The notes under the pieces were generated by a model that was not told the origin of the DNA, made no database searches, and worked only from the letters and a program-made list of their open reading frames with translations. From Diprion similis (Eukaryota; Arthropoda; Insecta; Hymenoptera; Diprionidae), in the NCBI RefSeq assembly GCF_021155765.1, contig NC_060117.1, positions 1,586,001-1,650,000 on the forward strand: a stretch of 64,000 bases of DNA, read 5' to 3'. The position numbers and the translations under genes were made by a program. This document shows positions 40,446 through 50,681 of the stretch, one piece after another; position 1 is the first letter of the stretch, and each line of letters begins with the position of its first letter.

Positions 40446-41497
40446 TCAGCTGCCGTCCGAAGCATTCGACGACGAATCTTCCAGCTCCGGTGCTCCTGGC
40501 CCACGATTCAGGACACTGGAGACATCGGTGGCGTGTTTTATAGTCACGTCCGGCTTCGGATCCCCAGCGCAAAGTCGCGGCTTGTCTGTCGTCGGTATCC
40601 ACACCGTTCCTCCAAGCCCAGCTTCGATGCCCCCTGTTCAATTCGTCAAACGTTACACATCGAACTTTGGTCGTGTAGAATCTTATGAGTAATTACGCAA
40701 TCTAATCGACCGTGGAACGGTTCAAGGATCGACTGACTTTAATCTCAAGTTCACACGACGAGAGCGATTGTTGGTCAGGGTCACTGATTTGACATTGATA
40801 AAGAGAAACGTGCACAGATCGTTGGATTACCTTGAATGTCGGTCTCCAGCTTATCGCCGACCATAATACACTCGACCGGTGTGACTTTCAGGCATTGGCA
40901 GGCCTCCTCGAATATCCTCGGGTCAGGTTTTTCCCATGGAAGATCTCCGGAGACTAGAATGAGGTCGAAGTACTGGTTCAACGAGAGCTTACGGATTTTT
41001 TCCCACTGTGCGTTGGACGGTCCGTTTGTGATTAAAGCGATGAGGTATTTCTTCCTGAGCTGAAGCAGCATGGAGATTGTGTCGCCGGCGAGCGCGAGGT
41101 AGTGGTATCTCAGCTCCAGCCATCTTTCGTAGACAGCTTTGGTCAGGTACGAGTAACTTTCGCCCAGCGCTTTGCTCCACAGCGATATCCTCCAGACGTC
41201 TAAACTATACTTTGGATTGTCCGGGCATTTTCTAAACTGCTTCAAATAACTGGTCGTTATTTTGCTCGACAATTCTTGCGGCACTCCGTACTCCTGAGTC
41301 AATTCCTCAGACAGCTAAAGTGCGATTGGATGCAAAAAAAAAACAAAAAACAAACAAACACATGGATTACAAATTTTGAATACCTCGACACGTGATGTTT
41401 AGTTACAGTTGATGGTAAATATTAAAACTTAGCAATACAGATGAATTGTAAAAGAAATAGTCAAGTATGCAAGAGTTTTACGCCGCATTCAATAAAT

Positions 41498-41532
<35 letters not shown>

Positions 41533-44500
41533 AGACGTTGACGTTCTTAGTTTAGAAACAAGCAAAATATGTCATTCCTTTTTCTAGGCCAATGTTATTG
41601 ATAAATTACTATTTCTAAAATTTATAAACAACTCATCCGCTTGCCCGATTCACGATCTTTCTACGAGTTAGTTTATGTAACTGAGTGTCGTAATCACACT
41701 GATAGAATAAAAACAAATATAAGCAATCGGATGAGGCGCCTTAATAGTTTTTTTTTTTTAATCAATTTGCTCGAAAGCTGGTTTGCACCTTCCGACAAGG
41801 ATTAACTTATTGTATACGGCGTAAATGTAAAAAGGCAAGGGCGAGGAAGGACGAATGTGATCAGGGATAAAGGCTGTTCAGTAGGACACTATATCATATT
41901 AATGATTACCTATAAAATGCATTGATTCATTCAAATCTTTGAGGCGATTATTGGACACTCGAAGTGGCCCCCACGATCACTGCTGTAATCACAACAAAAT
42001 CAGTTGTGCCAACGACGGACTTATCAAGTACACCACTAGCAGACCTGATTGCGAAGTGGAAAAACGATTGTTTGCAATCAAAGAAACCGCAGCACCCGTC
42101 AAACGATTTATACGAATGGAATAAGCGGCTCTTTTTTCACCCACTTGCGCGGTGTCTCTGGGTTTTTCCCCGCTTCGTTGATCGTACGCAATTCATTTTC
42201 CCACTTCTGACACACATTTGGTAATAATAAAAAATCATAAAAATGAGTCTTACTCTAAATCACTTGAAATTCCTTATCGTTAACGGATGTATCGAGCTTA
42301 CGCTAATCGATTAAGATTACCATAAAATGAGTGCGGGATTTCGAAAGAAAACAAGAAATGATTTTTTTTTCTTCAAATTATATCGTGTAATGTGTAATTT
42401 GGACAAGGAAAAAGATGAGAAAAAAAAACATCATCTCCCTGCGTCAGGTTTTACAAATATTGTGTTAAAACTGTTATATTAAACCGACTACCGTGTTACT
42501 TTCAGTATACAAATGCTAATCCGTACAGAGCATTAGTAGTAATAATAAATTACGTCGTATTTATATTATAGATAGTGTATATGTTTATTGAAATTTTGTA
42601 GATACAAAAATAAAAATAACACAGCCGTTAAAATCGGCACATCAGTCTCTCACACGCGACAATTTATAGTATAACATAGCATCGTATAGAATTGAGTTTA
42701 ATTAAGTATACACAAGTGTAGTACATACTAATTAAACGTAATTCGAATGTTGAACAACTAGGAGAAAAAGTACAAAAGATAGAAAAGTAGGGGAAAAAAA
42801 AGCAACTGCATAGAATAACGAAGTTGTATAGGAAATTTTTGCATTGGAAAGGTATCCGCAAAAATTTTCGTCAACGGGATAAAATATCGAAGGAGCATCG
42901 AATATTGAAAATCTGTCCTGAAATTGCTAGTATACATTTTTTTTTTACTCTTTCTTTGTTCTATTGCCTAGTAACAGATGTACGGCATAACACACACACA
43001 CACACACACACTCAAGTCGAGTCTGCGCTAAAAACAGGGAGTACAAATCATGTGAGTGTCGTATCCGCAGCTGTTGCCTCCAGCCAAGATGAAACCGATA
43101 ATCTAATTATACCACAGAATCTAAGCGTTGGAAAGACATACGACCAAGGAGGTCCTTAGCGAAAGTGATATCTCAACTGCGCTCGGCGTTGTCGTCGATC
43201 TATTTTTACTCTCAACACGGACTAAATATATTCATTAGAATAGTGCATAGTTTGTTTGACACGTGCGACTTAGCCAAGTGCAGCGGAAAGTCAAACTTGA
43301 TTAGGAAAACGACGGTGCTAACGGTATGATTAACAGCTTTGGCTATGAGGCGTGATATTTTTGGCTCATTCTCCGAGATACATTTGAATTCAAATTTGGA
43401 AGGATAATACATTTGGTTGGACAGTATCCGCGATATCTAAGCTATAAATACGGTGAAAAAAAATTCAAAGAAATGTCCTTGATACATCGGTTTCCTCTTT
43501 GCGATACACCTGAATGCGGGTGTGGCCGCGGACTTGGGTAAATAGAAACGCAATTTCTAATCTCCGAAAAGATGTTTTCCAAGTTCCATCATACGATGCG
43601 ATCTGCAGACTGTCAAGGCGCCGCATTTCTTCAGTACAGCGGCGACGCTTTCATCGGCCGTTACCAAGTGGCAGAGAAGATCTTCGTAAGCGGATTTAAC
43701 GTTGGGTGGCAGGCCTCCGACCTTTACTTTTTTCAAAGTTTCAATGATTCCCTCGGCCCAGCCAGATTCAATGGCAAATTCCGACAGCCAGGGAACGAGT
43801 TGAAGAACGCCGGCCATTGTCTGCATGCCGAGGAACCACAGTTCCATTATTTCCATCCAATGTTCCTTGTAAGATATCGCTACGACTAATTCGGTCGGAT
43901 CGTTACTCTCGTCGACGATGTAGGCGTCCCAGAGGAACCTGATGGTCGCCTGAATATAGCGACATATGGAAAAGTCGTTTTTCTTGACGCGCTTGGCCTG
44001 CTGTTTCAGCAGAAGAAGTCCGAGTATGGCGAGATGTCCGTGCAGCACCAGGTTTTCGGGGATCTGCTTGAGCTCCGGCAGGTTGTTGAATATGAACTTC
44101 AGCAGCGATACAAACGTCGGCGATTCCTCCACCATCTTCGCCTCCAGCACAGTTATATTCATCAGAACATTGCAGACGGAGACCATCGCGGCTCTAGAGT
44201 CCTTCATTTCGCTGAGTAGCGCAGGGTCGAGTTCCTTCTCCGGTTCTTTGAGCGCTTTCAGACGTTCTGACCTCGGGACAGGCGGCTTCTTGTAATAGAC
44301 AATGGTCCAGTGGTAGGACAAACATTCAAAAAGCACTTCCTCCTGTTTGTGCTTGAGCAAAATTTTCCGCGCCTCCTCCTCTACGGCCAGATAACAAAGC
44401 GCCGGCAGCAGTAGCCTCAGCACATCGACCTGGCTGAGGGGATCGTGGACCACAGGTTCGCCGGAGGAGTTTCCTTCCTCAGGCTTAGCCGCAGCCTTGG

Positions 44501-47500
44501 ATTTTTCCGACATTTTCCGATTTCGATGAGCGTAGAACGTGTCGTTTGCCACTGTCAGGACGTACGGCAAGACCGAATAGACTTGGGGTCGCATCGCCGA
44601 CGTCTCCTGAGCCAACCAGGCGGCGAGAACGCGAACCATGGCACAGACAAAGAGGCGCTCCTTTACATCGGTGAGCTCTTTCATCTTTGAGACGGCGGTG
44701 AGGAGGCCGATTACCGCGGCAAATGCGCCCTTCAGCGCCGTGTACAAAGACTGTTTCTCTTTCTGCTCTAGGTCTAACTGGTCGCTGGTTATGTAGGCGA
44801 GCGATATCTCCAGTATAGTGAAACACGACGTGATTAAATCTGCATTGGCGACAACAGCTTTCAGCTGTTTACCCTCCAGTTGCATCCTGACCTCGATCGA
44901 CGAGAGCTGGACTAGTAAAAGGAAGAATACTTTGGGTTTCTCCTCGTCCGAAAGTGCCCAATCGACGCCGAGTAGCTCAAGCATTACAGCGGAGAGTTTG
45001 AGTGCCGGGTCTCTCTGATTCTTGCCGATTCTTGAGCCAAGGATATCGTTCAGCGCCTTGTGGATGCTGCCGGGCCACGACTCCTCCTTGGACGTCTCCT
45101 CAATGGCATTTTGCCTGCATGACGAAAGCAGCGCCTGGAGTATGGTGCAGACTTCAAATTTGCGCTCCGTGTGATCCGTCTCAAAGTCCAGCGCAATTTT
45201 GTTTATTATGGCGTGAAACGGCTTTGTGTCCACCGCGTCCCAGGCGTCCGGTCCAAATGTTGTGACCAGGGTTACCAGGATATTCAGCGCTTCGTCCGTC
45301 TGGAAGCTCTTCTCCGCGTAGATTTCGCACATCTTTGGTATCGCCTTCTGCTGCAGCAGCGCCTTCTGACCCGGCGGATATTGAGCGATGCTTTGTAGAC
45401 AAGCGTAAGCTTCGCTCACGATGATCAACGTATCGTCGGGAGCGTCGTCGTCAGCCTTGGAGACGATTTCCAACAACGCTGGAACGTGTCCCACCATGTC
45501 AGGATGCGCGGCAAGTTCCTCGTCGCCGCAGAAAGCGGACAGAATGGATAGCGCGACTGACTTGTAGACCTGGGGCGGACAGTCCACGGGAACATCGTCG
45601 CTGGACAAAAGCTTGCGCATAAACTTTGCCCCGATCGCTTCGAACAATAGCTTCTTTGCCGCCGGAGTGCAGTCCTTTCCGTCGACCAGTTTAGTCACCA
45701 TAAATAGCGCGGCAAACTTCTCCGAGTCGTTGCTAACCATCTTCAAGATGGCCACGCACTTCTTAACGCTCTCTGGTATGCTCATCTTGTGTCGATCAAA
45801 CTTCTTGGCACTTGGTTTAAAGCGTTATCTACTCGTAACGCAGGGCGATGCCCATGGGTTGGTGAAAACTAAAAGAGAAAGCGATCGCAGTCTCGTTTCC
45901 AGGATTCGTCGCTTCGGACTTTGTTTCAGACCCAACGAAAGTTGGTAAGAGAGCGTAAACAGAGCTGAGAAACTTAGTTGGAGAGTGTCACTGATGAGGA
46001 CGAGGACAGAAGCGCCTTGTCATGCACATTTCACGACACGCGACGAGTTCACACAAGTTTATTGTCCCTCGCACAGCACTTGCGGACTCCCAGAAGAGGG
46101 GATATAGATACAAAAGGATGCTTTGATAACCTTGAATTTTGCAGCCGCAATGACGACCCGGCGAGCTTCAGGTCCAGCGGGCAAATCGAATGCCCGAAAG
46201 ACGACTAGATTTTTTCAAGACGAGAGAGTAGTAACAGAGGAGAAACTGAGAGTTACAGCGAATGGGAGGAGGAAAGTCGCTATAAATAAGCCGAATAGAA
46301 ACGGCTATATCGGGATATTCCGTATCGCGTTACCAGAAGGTTATTTTTAACCAAGACGCGAGTATCGTTCAACGATTCGCACCGCGTGCTCTACGCGCCG
46401 AATGAAGCGCAGAGATTTTGACGGTAGCATTGATGAAATCACACTCACAATCGGTGTGCTTTATTTTTATTATTACTGTTTTATTCAGGGCCTCTATTTT
46501 AGACTTTTCCAACACGCGTGAAACTCTCGAGTTGATTCTTCCCAGCCATCGAGTCGTCATCGCGTCGTCTGCTTTTAATTGGGGGGGGATGATTATGTTG
46601 GTAGCAGTGACTGAGTCTTACCCATCAGCTGTTATGACCGAAACCAATGAAACCAATGCTCGAAATGAGCGTAAAAAAAATTGAATGATACTCTGCCATT
46701 ATTTAATATTAAATTCTTGTAAAACATGAAAACAATATATAAAATGTTCGTTCCTCAGTCGAATAGAGCGAATCTAGAAGACATATAATCGTTGTTAAAA
46801 TAATGTCGTTGATAGCTTGACATTATTATTTACACAATGATCACGTGTGTAATTTCTCAGAAGGAATAATACTTGCAATGATAAGTCTTGAATGACGAAT
46901 GAATCTTTCAAATCCGAAGTATTACGCATCGGTTCTATAAATAAGATTAAACATCAAACAGACAAGTATAAATTACTGGAGGATAACGTACGATACGTAA
47001 AAAGCATTCTAAACTCAAGTGTTATAAGAATGAAGCTTTCATTGTTAGGTTAAATTAAAGTTATGAATCTGGGCAATGGATTTAACGATATCAGACATAG
47101 ACAGTTCAGTAAACATTGATGTTAGAAAATCCAGTAATAAATTCTTTCTCTATAACGAGCATTTAAACATCAGCTGACGTAAATCAATGCGAATATTCGA
47201 CAGTACGTAACGGGAAGTATGAACACTGCTGCCAACGTAATTGTACATACATGCAAAAATTTTCGATGTCGAGTTCAACTCGCAACATCCGCGTCACGAC
47301 GACGCTGTGACCTCACGTGCCCTTCGAAAGTAGTTCTCACAGCGTGAAACTGTGAAACATACGTTGGCGGTATTTTTCCAGGGATATAGCTGGCCTCGCT
47401 CGATGCGTCGTACGTTCGTTCGTTCGTTCGCAACGCGCACAGCCATGCACTAGTCGAAGGCGAGCGAGAGAATGAGAAGCAGACGGGTCTATTATATACG

Positions 47501-47817
47501 GACTATTTTCTTCGATCCGTAATTTTTTTTTTTTTTTCTTTTTGTGGACCCGTCTCCCTCTCATTTTGATTTTCGTTCGCCGCGGCGACGAGAGACACGG
47601 ATACACGCGTCGACGCACGCACTGCAGGTAGTGATGAATCGGTGAAAATAAACTAAATCAAGGATAACGCGTGCCCGACGTCTTGGCGGGTTTATTTCTC
47701 AGCACGTACCTTTCTACAGGCTAAACTATCCCCCTTTCTAGTCTCGATCAACGTGTTGTCCAGGTCGAATAGAACTGTGGTTATAGCCGCCACTGCTGTC
47801 GTCGTCGACGTCGTCAT
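40446..47817 (-). CDS. NANP: N-acylneuraminate-9-phosphatase-like HAD hydrolase, gene with a 6.4-kb intron
   Basis: Three minus-strand exons: 47710-47817, 40831-41314, 40446-40633, joined in phases 0 and 1 to give 259 residues (vertebrate NANP about 248). The family removes phosphate from N-acetylneuraminate 9-phosphate in sialic acid synthesis; insect relatives may act on other sugar phosphates. All four HAD motifs are seen: FDLDNT (17-22; nucleophile D18, acid/base D20), TNG (132-134), Lys165 in WEKPDPRIF, and MVGDKLETD (D190, D195) followed by IQGG across the last junction. Exon 1 supplies the catalytic aspartates and is easily missed because it lies 6.4 kb upstream, beyond the neurochondrin gene. 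The start at 47817 is the ATG preceding a Thr/Ala-rich stretch; an overlapping Asp-rich frame is a shadow. Confidence 0.88.
41315..43556. other. NANP intron, segment downstream of neurochondrin
   Basis: AT-rich intronic sequence that should also contain the neurochondrin 3' untranslated region near its right end. Simple repeats: (CT)n at 41501-41531 and (CA)n near 42990-43011. I looked for a further NANP exon here; none is needed, since exons 1 and 2 join in phase and align with the family. Confidence 0.6.
43557..45785 (-). CDS. NCDN: Neurochondrin homologue
   Basis: A single-exon reading frame of 742 residues; vertebrate neurochondrin is about 729. The N-terminus (VKKCVAILKMVSNDSEKFAA, then LFMVTKL) and the following DCPPQVYKSVAL, CGDEELAAHP, LKLSAVML and AAWLAQETSAMR segments follow the neurochondrin pattern, as does the C-terminal block ELWFLGMQTMAGVLQLVPWL. 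The protein is an all-helical ARM-like repeat protein that in vertebrates is cytoplasmic, neuron-enriched, and binds receptors such as mGluR5. A charged, low-complexity linker near residues 415-450 interrupts the helices. There is no signal peptide or membrane span. The start is the ATG directly ahead of the conserved helix. The gene sits wholly inside the first intron of NANP on the same strand. Confidence 0.9.
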   Translation of the reverse strand: MSIPESVKKCVAILKMVSNDSEKFAALFMVTKLVDGKDCTPAAKKLLFEAIGAKFMRKLLSSDDVPVDCPPQVYKSVALSILSAFCGDEELAAHPDMVGHVPALLEIVSKADDDAPDDTLIIVSEAYACLQSIAQYPPGQKALLQQKAIPKMCEIYAEKSFQTDEALNILVTLVTTFGPDAWDAVDTKPFHAIINKIALDFETDHTERKFEVCTILQALLSSCRQNAIEETSKEESWPGSIHKALNDILGSRIGKNQRDPALKLSAVMLELLGVDWALSDEEKPKVFFLLLVQLSSIEVRMQLEGKQLKAVVANADLITSCFTILEISLAYITSDQLDLEQKEKQSLYTALKGAFAAVIGLLTAVSKMKELTDVKERLFVCAMVRVLAAWLAQETSAMRPQVYSVLPYVLTVANDTFYAHRNRKMSEKSKAAAKPEEGNSSGEPVVHDPLSQVDVLRLLLPALCYLAVEEEARKILLKHKQEEVLFECLSYHWTIVYYKKPPVPRSERLKALKEPEKELDPALLSEMKDSRAAMVSVCNVLMNITVLEAKMVEESPTFVSLLKFIFNNLPELKQIPENLVLHGHLAILGLLLLKQQAKRVKKNDFSICRYIQATIRFLWDAYIVDESNDPTELVVAISYKEHWMEIMELWFLGMQTMAGVLQLVPWLSEFAIESGWAEGIIETLKKVKVGGLPPNVKSAYEDLLCHLVTADESVAAVLKKCGALTVCRSHRMMELGKHLFGD
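45786..47709. other. NANP intron, segment upstream of neurochondrin
   Basis: Should hold the neurochondrin promoter and 5' leader. There is no supported coding exon. A CGTT repeat lies at about 47412-47429, a T-run at 47523-47537 and a G7 run near 46581. Frames on both strands are short and of skewed composition. Confidence 0.5.
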
Positions 47818-48309
47818 CGTCGTCGTCGTCGTAGAATTTTCCCTTCCAAAGGCTGCCATCCTGTCTGTGTATCGCTAAGTACCTTCCGTTAGCTCGTACT
47901 GATTCCGCGCTGTTTGGCTCTGCTTTGACTTCTCTGGTGCTCGGCAGTCTCTTATGAGACAACATGAGCTTGTATTAATGAAATAACGACCTGCTGCTTC
48001 GTCATTCGGCCACCCGACCAGTGGCAGGTACTGTAGAAAAGGCAGTGGAGGGGGGCAGCAGTGGTGGTTTTTCCTCGCCTGACGTCACGGCTCTTCGCGT
48101 AATTTTTTTAGTCGATAAGTGCGGCGCTCTGACTTACCGGTCAAGTCGCTCCTCGGTCGGTAATAATGTTTCCTGACTCGTGGATATTGTTATGGCGGGA
48201 AACGATTGGCAACAGTGAAATTGTGATTGGATCGTCCCGAAATTCGACTATAGAATTACGCACCAAGTGATCTTCTTTTACTTCGCTCAGCAGTAAAAAA
48301 ATAACAGAA
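47818..48309. promoter_or_regulatory. Bidirectional promoter region of NANP and RAD51
   Basis: The start codons of NANP (minus) and RAD51 (plus) are 492 bp apart, so the two genes are head to head. A perfect palindromic cAMP-response element TGACGTCA lies at 48080-48087, central in the interval. CREs are common in bidirectional housekeeping promoters. Use by either gene is inferred. Confidence 0.65.
48080..48087. promoter_or_regulatory. CRE palindrome TGACGTCA
   Basis: An exact 8-bp CREB/ATF consensus between the two divergent genes, about 230 bp upstream of the RAD51 start codon. Confidence 0.5.
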
Positions 48310-49485
48310 ATGGCAGTAACGGCCACGGCAACTACCGCGTCTATCCAGGGCGACGAGGATTTAGAAGAATTTAATCCACAGGCCAAATTGATAAAGGCTA
48401 TAGAAGTGAGTAATGCGTGCGACCCAACCTAACCTAAATTGGCCCAACTCAAGATGAAGTGAACTTTCTCTAACAATAGAAGATTCCCGGTTTTAGCTTG
48501 TTTTTTCACCGCTCGTTGGAACAATTATCAAAGTTTCAACCTTTTTTAGGGCAATGGCATTACCGCGGGTGATGTTAAAAAACTGCAGGAGGCAGGCTAC
48601 TACACTGTCGAGTCAGTGGCGTACACACCGAAGAAGCAGCTCATCACGATAAAAGGATTGAGCGACGCAAAGGTGGATAAAATACTAGATGCTGCGTACA
48701 AGATGGTGGTCATGGGCTTCAAGACGGCAACCGAGATCCACCAGTACAGGGCAAACACTGTGTATCTGACAACGGGATCCGCGGAACTGGACAGACTCCT
48801 GGGCGGAGGGATTGAGACAGGTTCGATAACCGAGATATTCGGGGAGTTCAGAACAGGCAAGACTCAGATATGTCATACGCTCGCGGTCAATTGCCAATTG
48901 CCAGTGGACATGGGTGGTGGGGAAGGAAAGTGCCTCTACATCGATACGGAGGGAACGTTTCGCCCTGAGAGGATAATCGCGGTAGCAGAGCGTTACAAGA
49001 TCAGCTCTGAGTCTGTTTTGGACAACGTCGCCTGTGCTAGAGCCTTCAATACCGATCATCAAACACAGCTGCTCATCCAGGCTTGCGCGATGATGACGGA
49101 GTCTCGATACGCGCTGCTAATCGTCGATAGCGCCACAGGCCTGTACAGAACGGACTATTCGGGTAGGGGGGAGTTGTCAGCTAGACAAATGCACCTTGCA
49201 AGGTTCCTAAGAATGCTGCTTAGAATCGCCGACGAGCACGGCGTAGCCGTTGTAATTACGAACCAGGTTGTCGCCCAGGTCGACGGCGCGGCCAGTATGT
49301 TTGGCGGCGATCAGAAAAAGCCCATCGGTGGTAACATCATCGCTCATGCCAGCACCACAAGGTTGTATTTAAGAAAGGGCAGAGGGGAGACTAGGGTTTG
49401 CAAAATATACGACTCGCCCTGTCTGCCGGAGAGCGAAGCTATGTTCTCTATAAATTCGGATGGCGTTGGCGACGCCAAAGAATAG
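48310..49485 (+). CDS. RAD51: DNA repair recombinase RAD51
   Basis: Two exons, 48310-48405 and 48550-49485, give 343 residues (human 339). RAD51 forms nucleoprotein filaments on single-stranded DNA and carries out strand exchange in homologous recombination. Visible are an N-terminal helix-hairpin-helix domain (to about residue 85), Walker A GEFRTGKT (130-137), Walker B LLIVD ending at D225, the L1 loop ([15 protein letters not shown]), and the L2 region with [18 protein letters not shown]. The linker and core match RAD51 rather than DMC1 or the paralogues, for example in [25 protein letters not shown] split by position. The only intron (144 bp) falls after residue 32. The N-terminal 15 residues are Ala/Thr-rich and variable, as in other insects. 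Confidence 0.96.
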
Positions 49486-50681
49486 TATCGGTAACAAGTT
49501 GACTAATTTTTGTGATACGATATACTACGTAGGATAAGATAACTCTTAACATCAAAGATTTAATATTTTTATATATGAAAACGTATTAATTTGTATCGTA
49601 GATTAGTATTTTTAATTTACCGTTAATAGTTAAGAAATTTAATTACAATAATTGAATGAATAAATGGATAATTTTCCTTGTGTAAAAATTGTATGACTGG
49701 TATTAATATAAAATGCGTGTATTACGAATTAACAGAAGAAAAAACAAATCATAATGAATTAATAAATTATCTTCACTTTCTTTGCTTTCTTCTTAATCAT
49801 TTTCAATCGTTATTCCAGACCTTTGAATATTTTTTTTAAATAATCATCCGAATTCCTATAAAGAAGTTACACTTCGAATTAACTAGAGTTCAGTGGGTAT
49901 GGCTTATCGCGGTGTGAATCGATTCTAGAAAAAATCGATTGTCAAAATATCGATACAGAACATCGACTATCGCGACATGAAATATCGATTCTTGAGGAGA
50001 TCGATCTAGAATCGTCGATCCCTAGTGCGATTGTAATACTGTAGAGTGGTTTATACATACGTCTCATGAGTGTGTATGTGAAACTACACACGACACCAAC
50101 GACCGGCGAAAAATAATCGTTTAGGTTAAGTTATCAGTAACGTAATCGTGTCAGTTTTATAATCGCGTATAATTTTGAGCCCAGTTCGGCATTCTTCGTC
50201 CCGAAGATAAAAAGTACAAAACTGTTTGTTGTGAAACGGTCTTGAATAATTCCAGATTTAAAGGTGGAGCCTGTTTCCTTACTTCTGTTAACTTTCAATT
50301 TTCTCCTCTGTCTAATTATTCACATAATATTATCTCAATCATCATGATTATGATGAAACGATGCGTGCCGCGAATTCTGCTGCAGCTTAGAGTAAACAGA
50401 AAAACAAAGACGAATCGCGCGTTCGATGCGAAAAGTTTAATAAGCATGGAGGAAAGATCGTTTGGTACACGCAATTTCGAGTCAATAACAGACGTTAAAT
50501 GGAGGTTGAATAACGTGAAAAGAGGTTATTGTTTTTGGTGGGTTCACGAAGGATTTAAGAATATTAAAATCTCAACACGACCGCCGTCTCGTAATCTCTC
50601 TTCAGTTTTTCTATCGTCGAACTTCTCGCCTCTTGTTCAACCACCGTTTTCCTTTTTTCCAGCCAGTCTCGCGCCTTCGCT
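49486..50681. other. RAD51-DPP3 spacer and DPP3 5' region
   Basis: Left part: RAD51 3' untranslated sequence, AT-rich. Centre: a cluster of ATCGAT motifs (listed separately). Right part: a frame of 147 codons (50242-50685) that ends across the DPP3 start codon in another phase, so it is not an N-terminal extension. A TTTTTTCCAG acceptor-like site ends at 50662, implying a 5' untranslated intron. Confidence 0.5.
49914..50020. promoter_or_regulatory. Cluster of ATCGAT motifs including a DRE
   Basis: Five ATCGAT hexamers lie in 88 bp (49918, 49934, 49949, 49984, 50000). The one at 49948-49955 is a full TATCGATA, the DNA replication-related element bound by DREF in flies. Several near-copies (TATCGC, CATCGAC) are interspersed. 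It sits upstream of DPP3 and downstream of RAD51. A role is inferred; some motifs come from a rough inverted repeat that shares TCTAGA. Confidence 0.45.

Noticed and set aside
41939-42224. Possible middle exon of NANP
   Set aside because: No HAD motif on either strand, and exons 1 and 2 already join in phase and align without a gap.
47738-47965. Minus-strand Asp-rich frame of 75 codons
   Set aside because: Shifted-frame shadow of NANP exon 1 and its leader; the FDLDNT motif is in the other frame.
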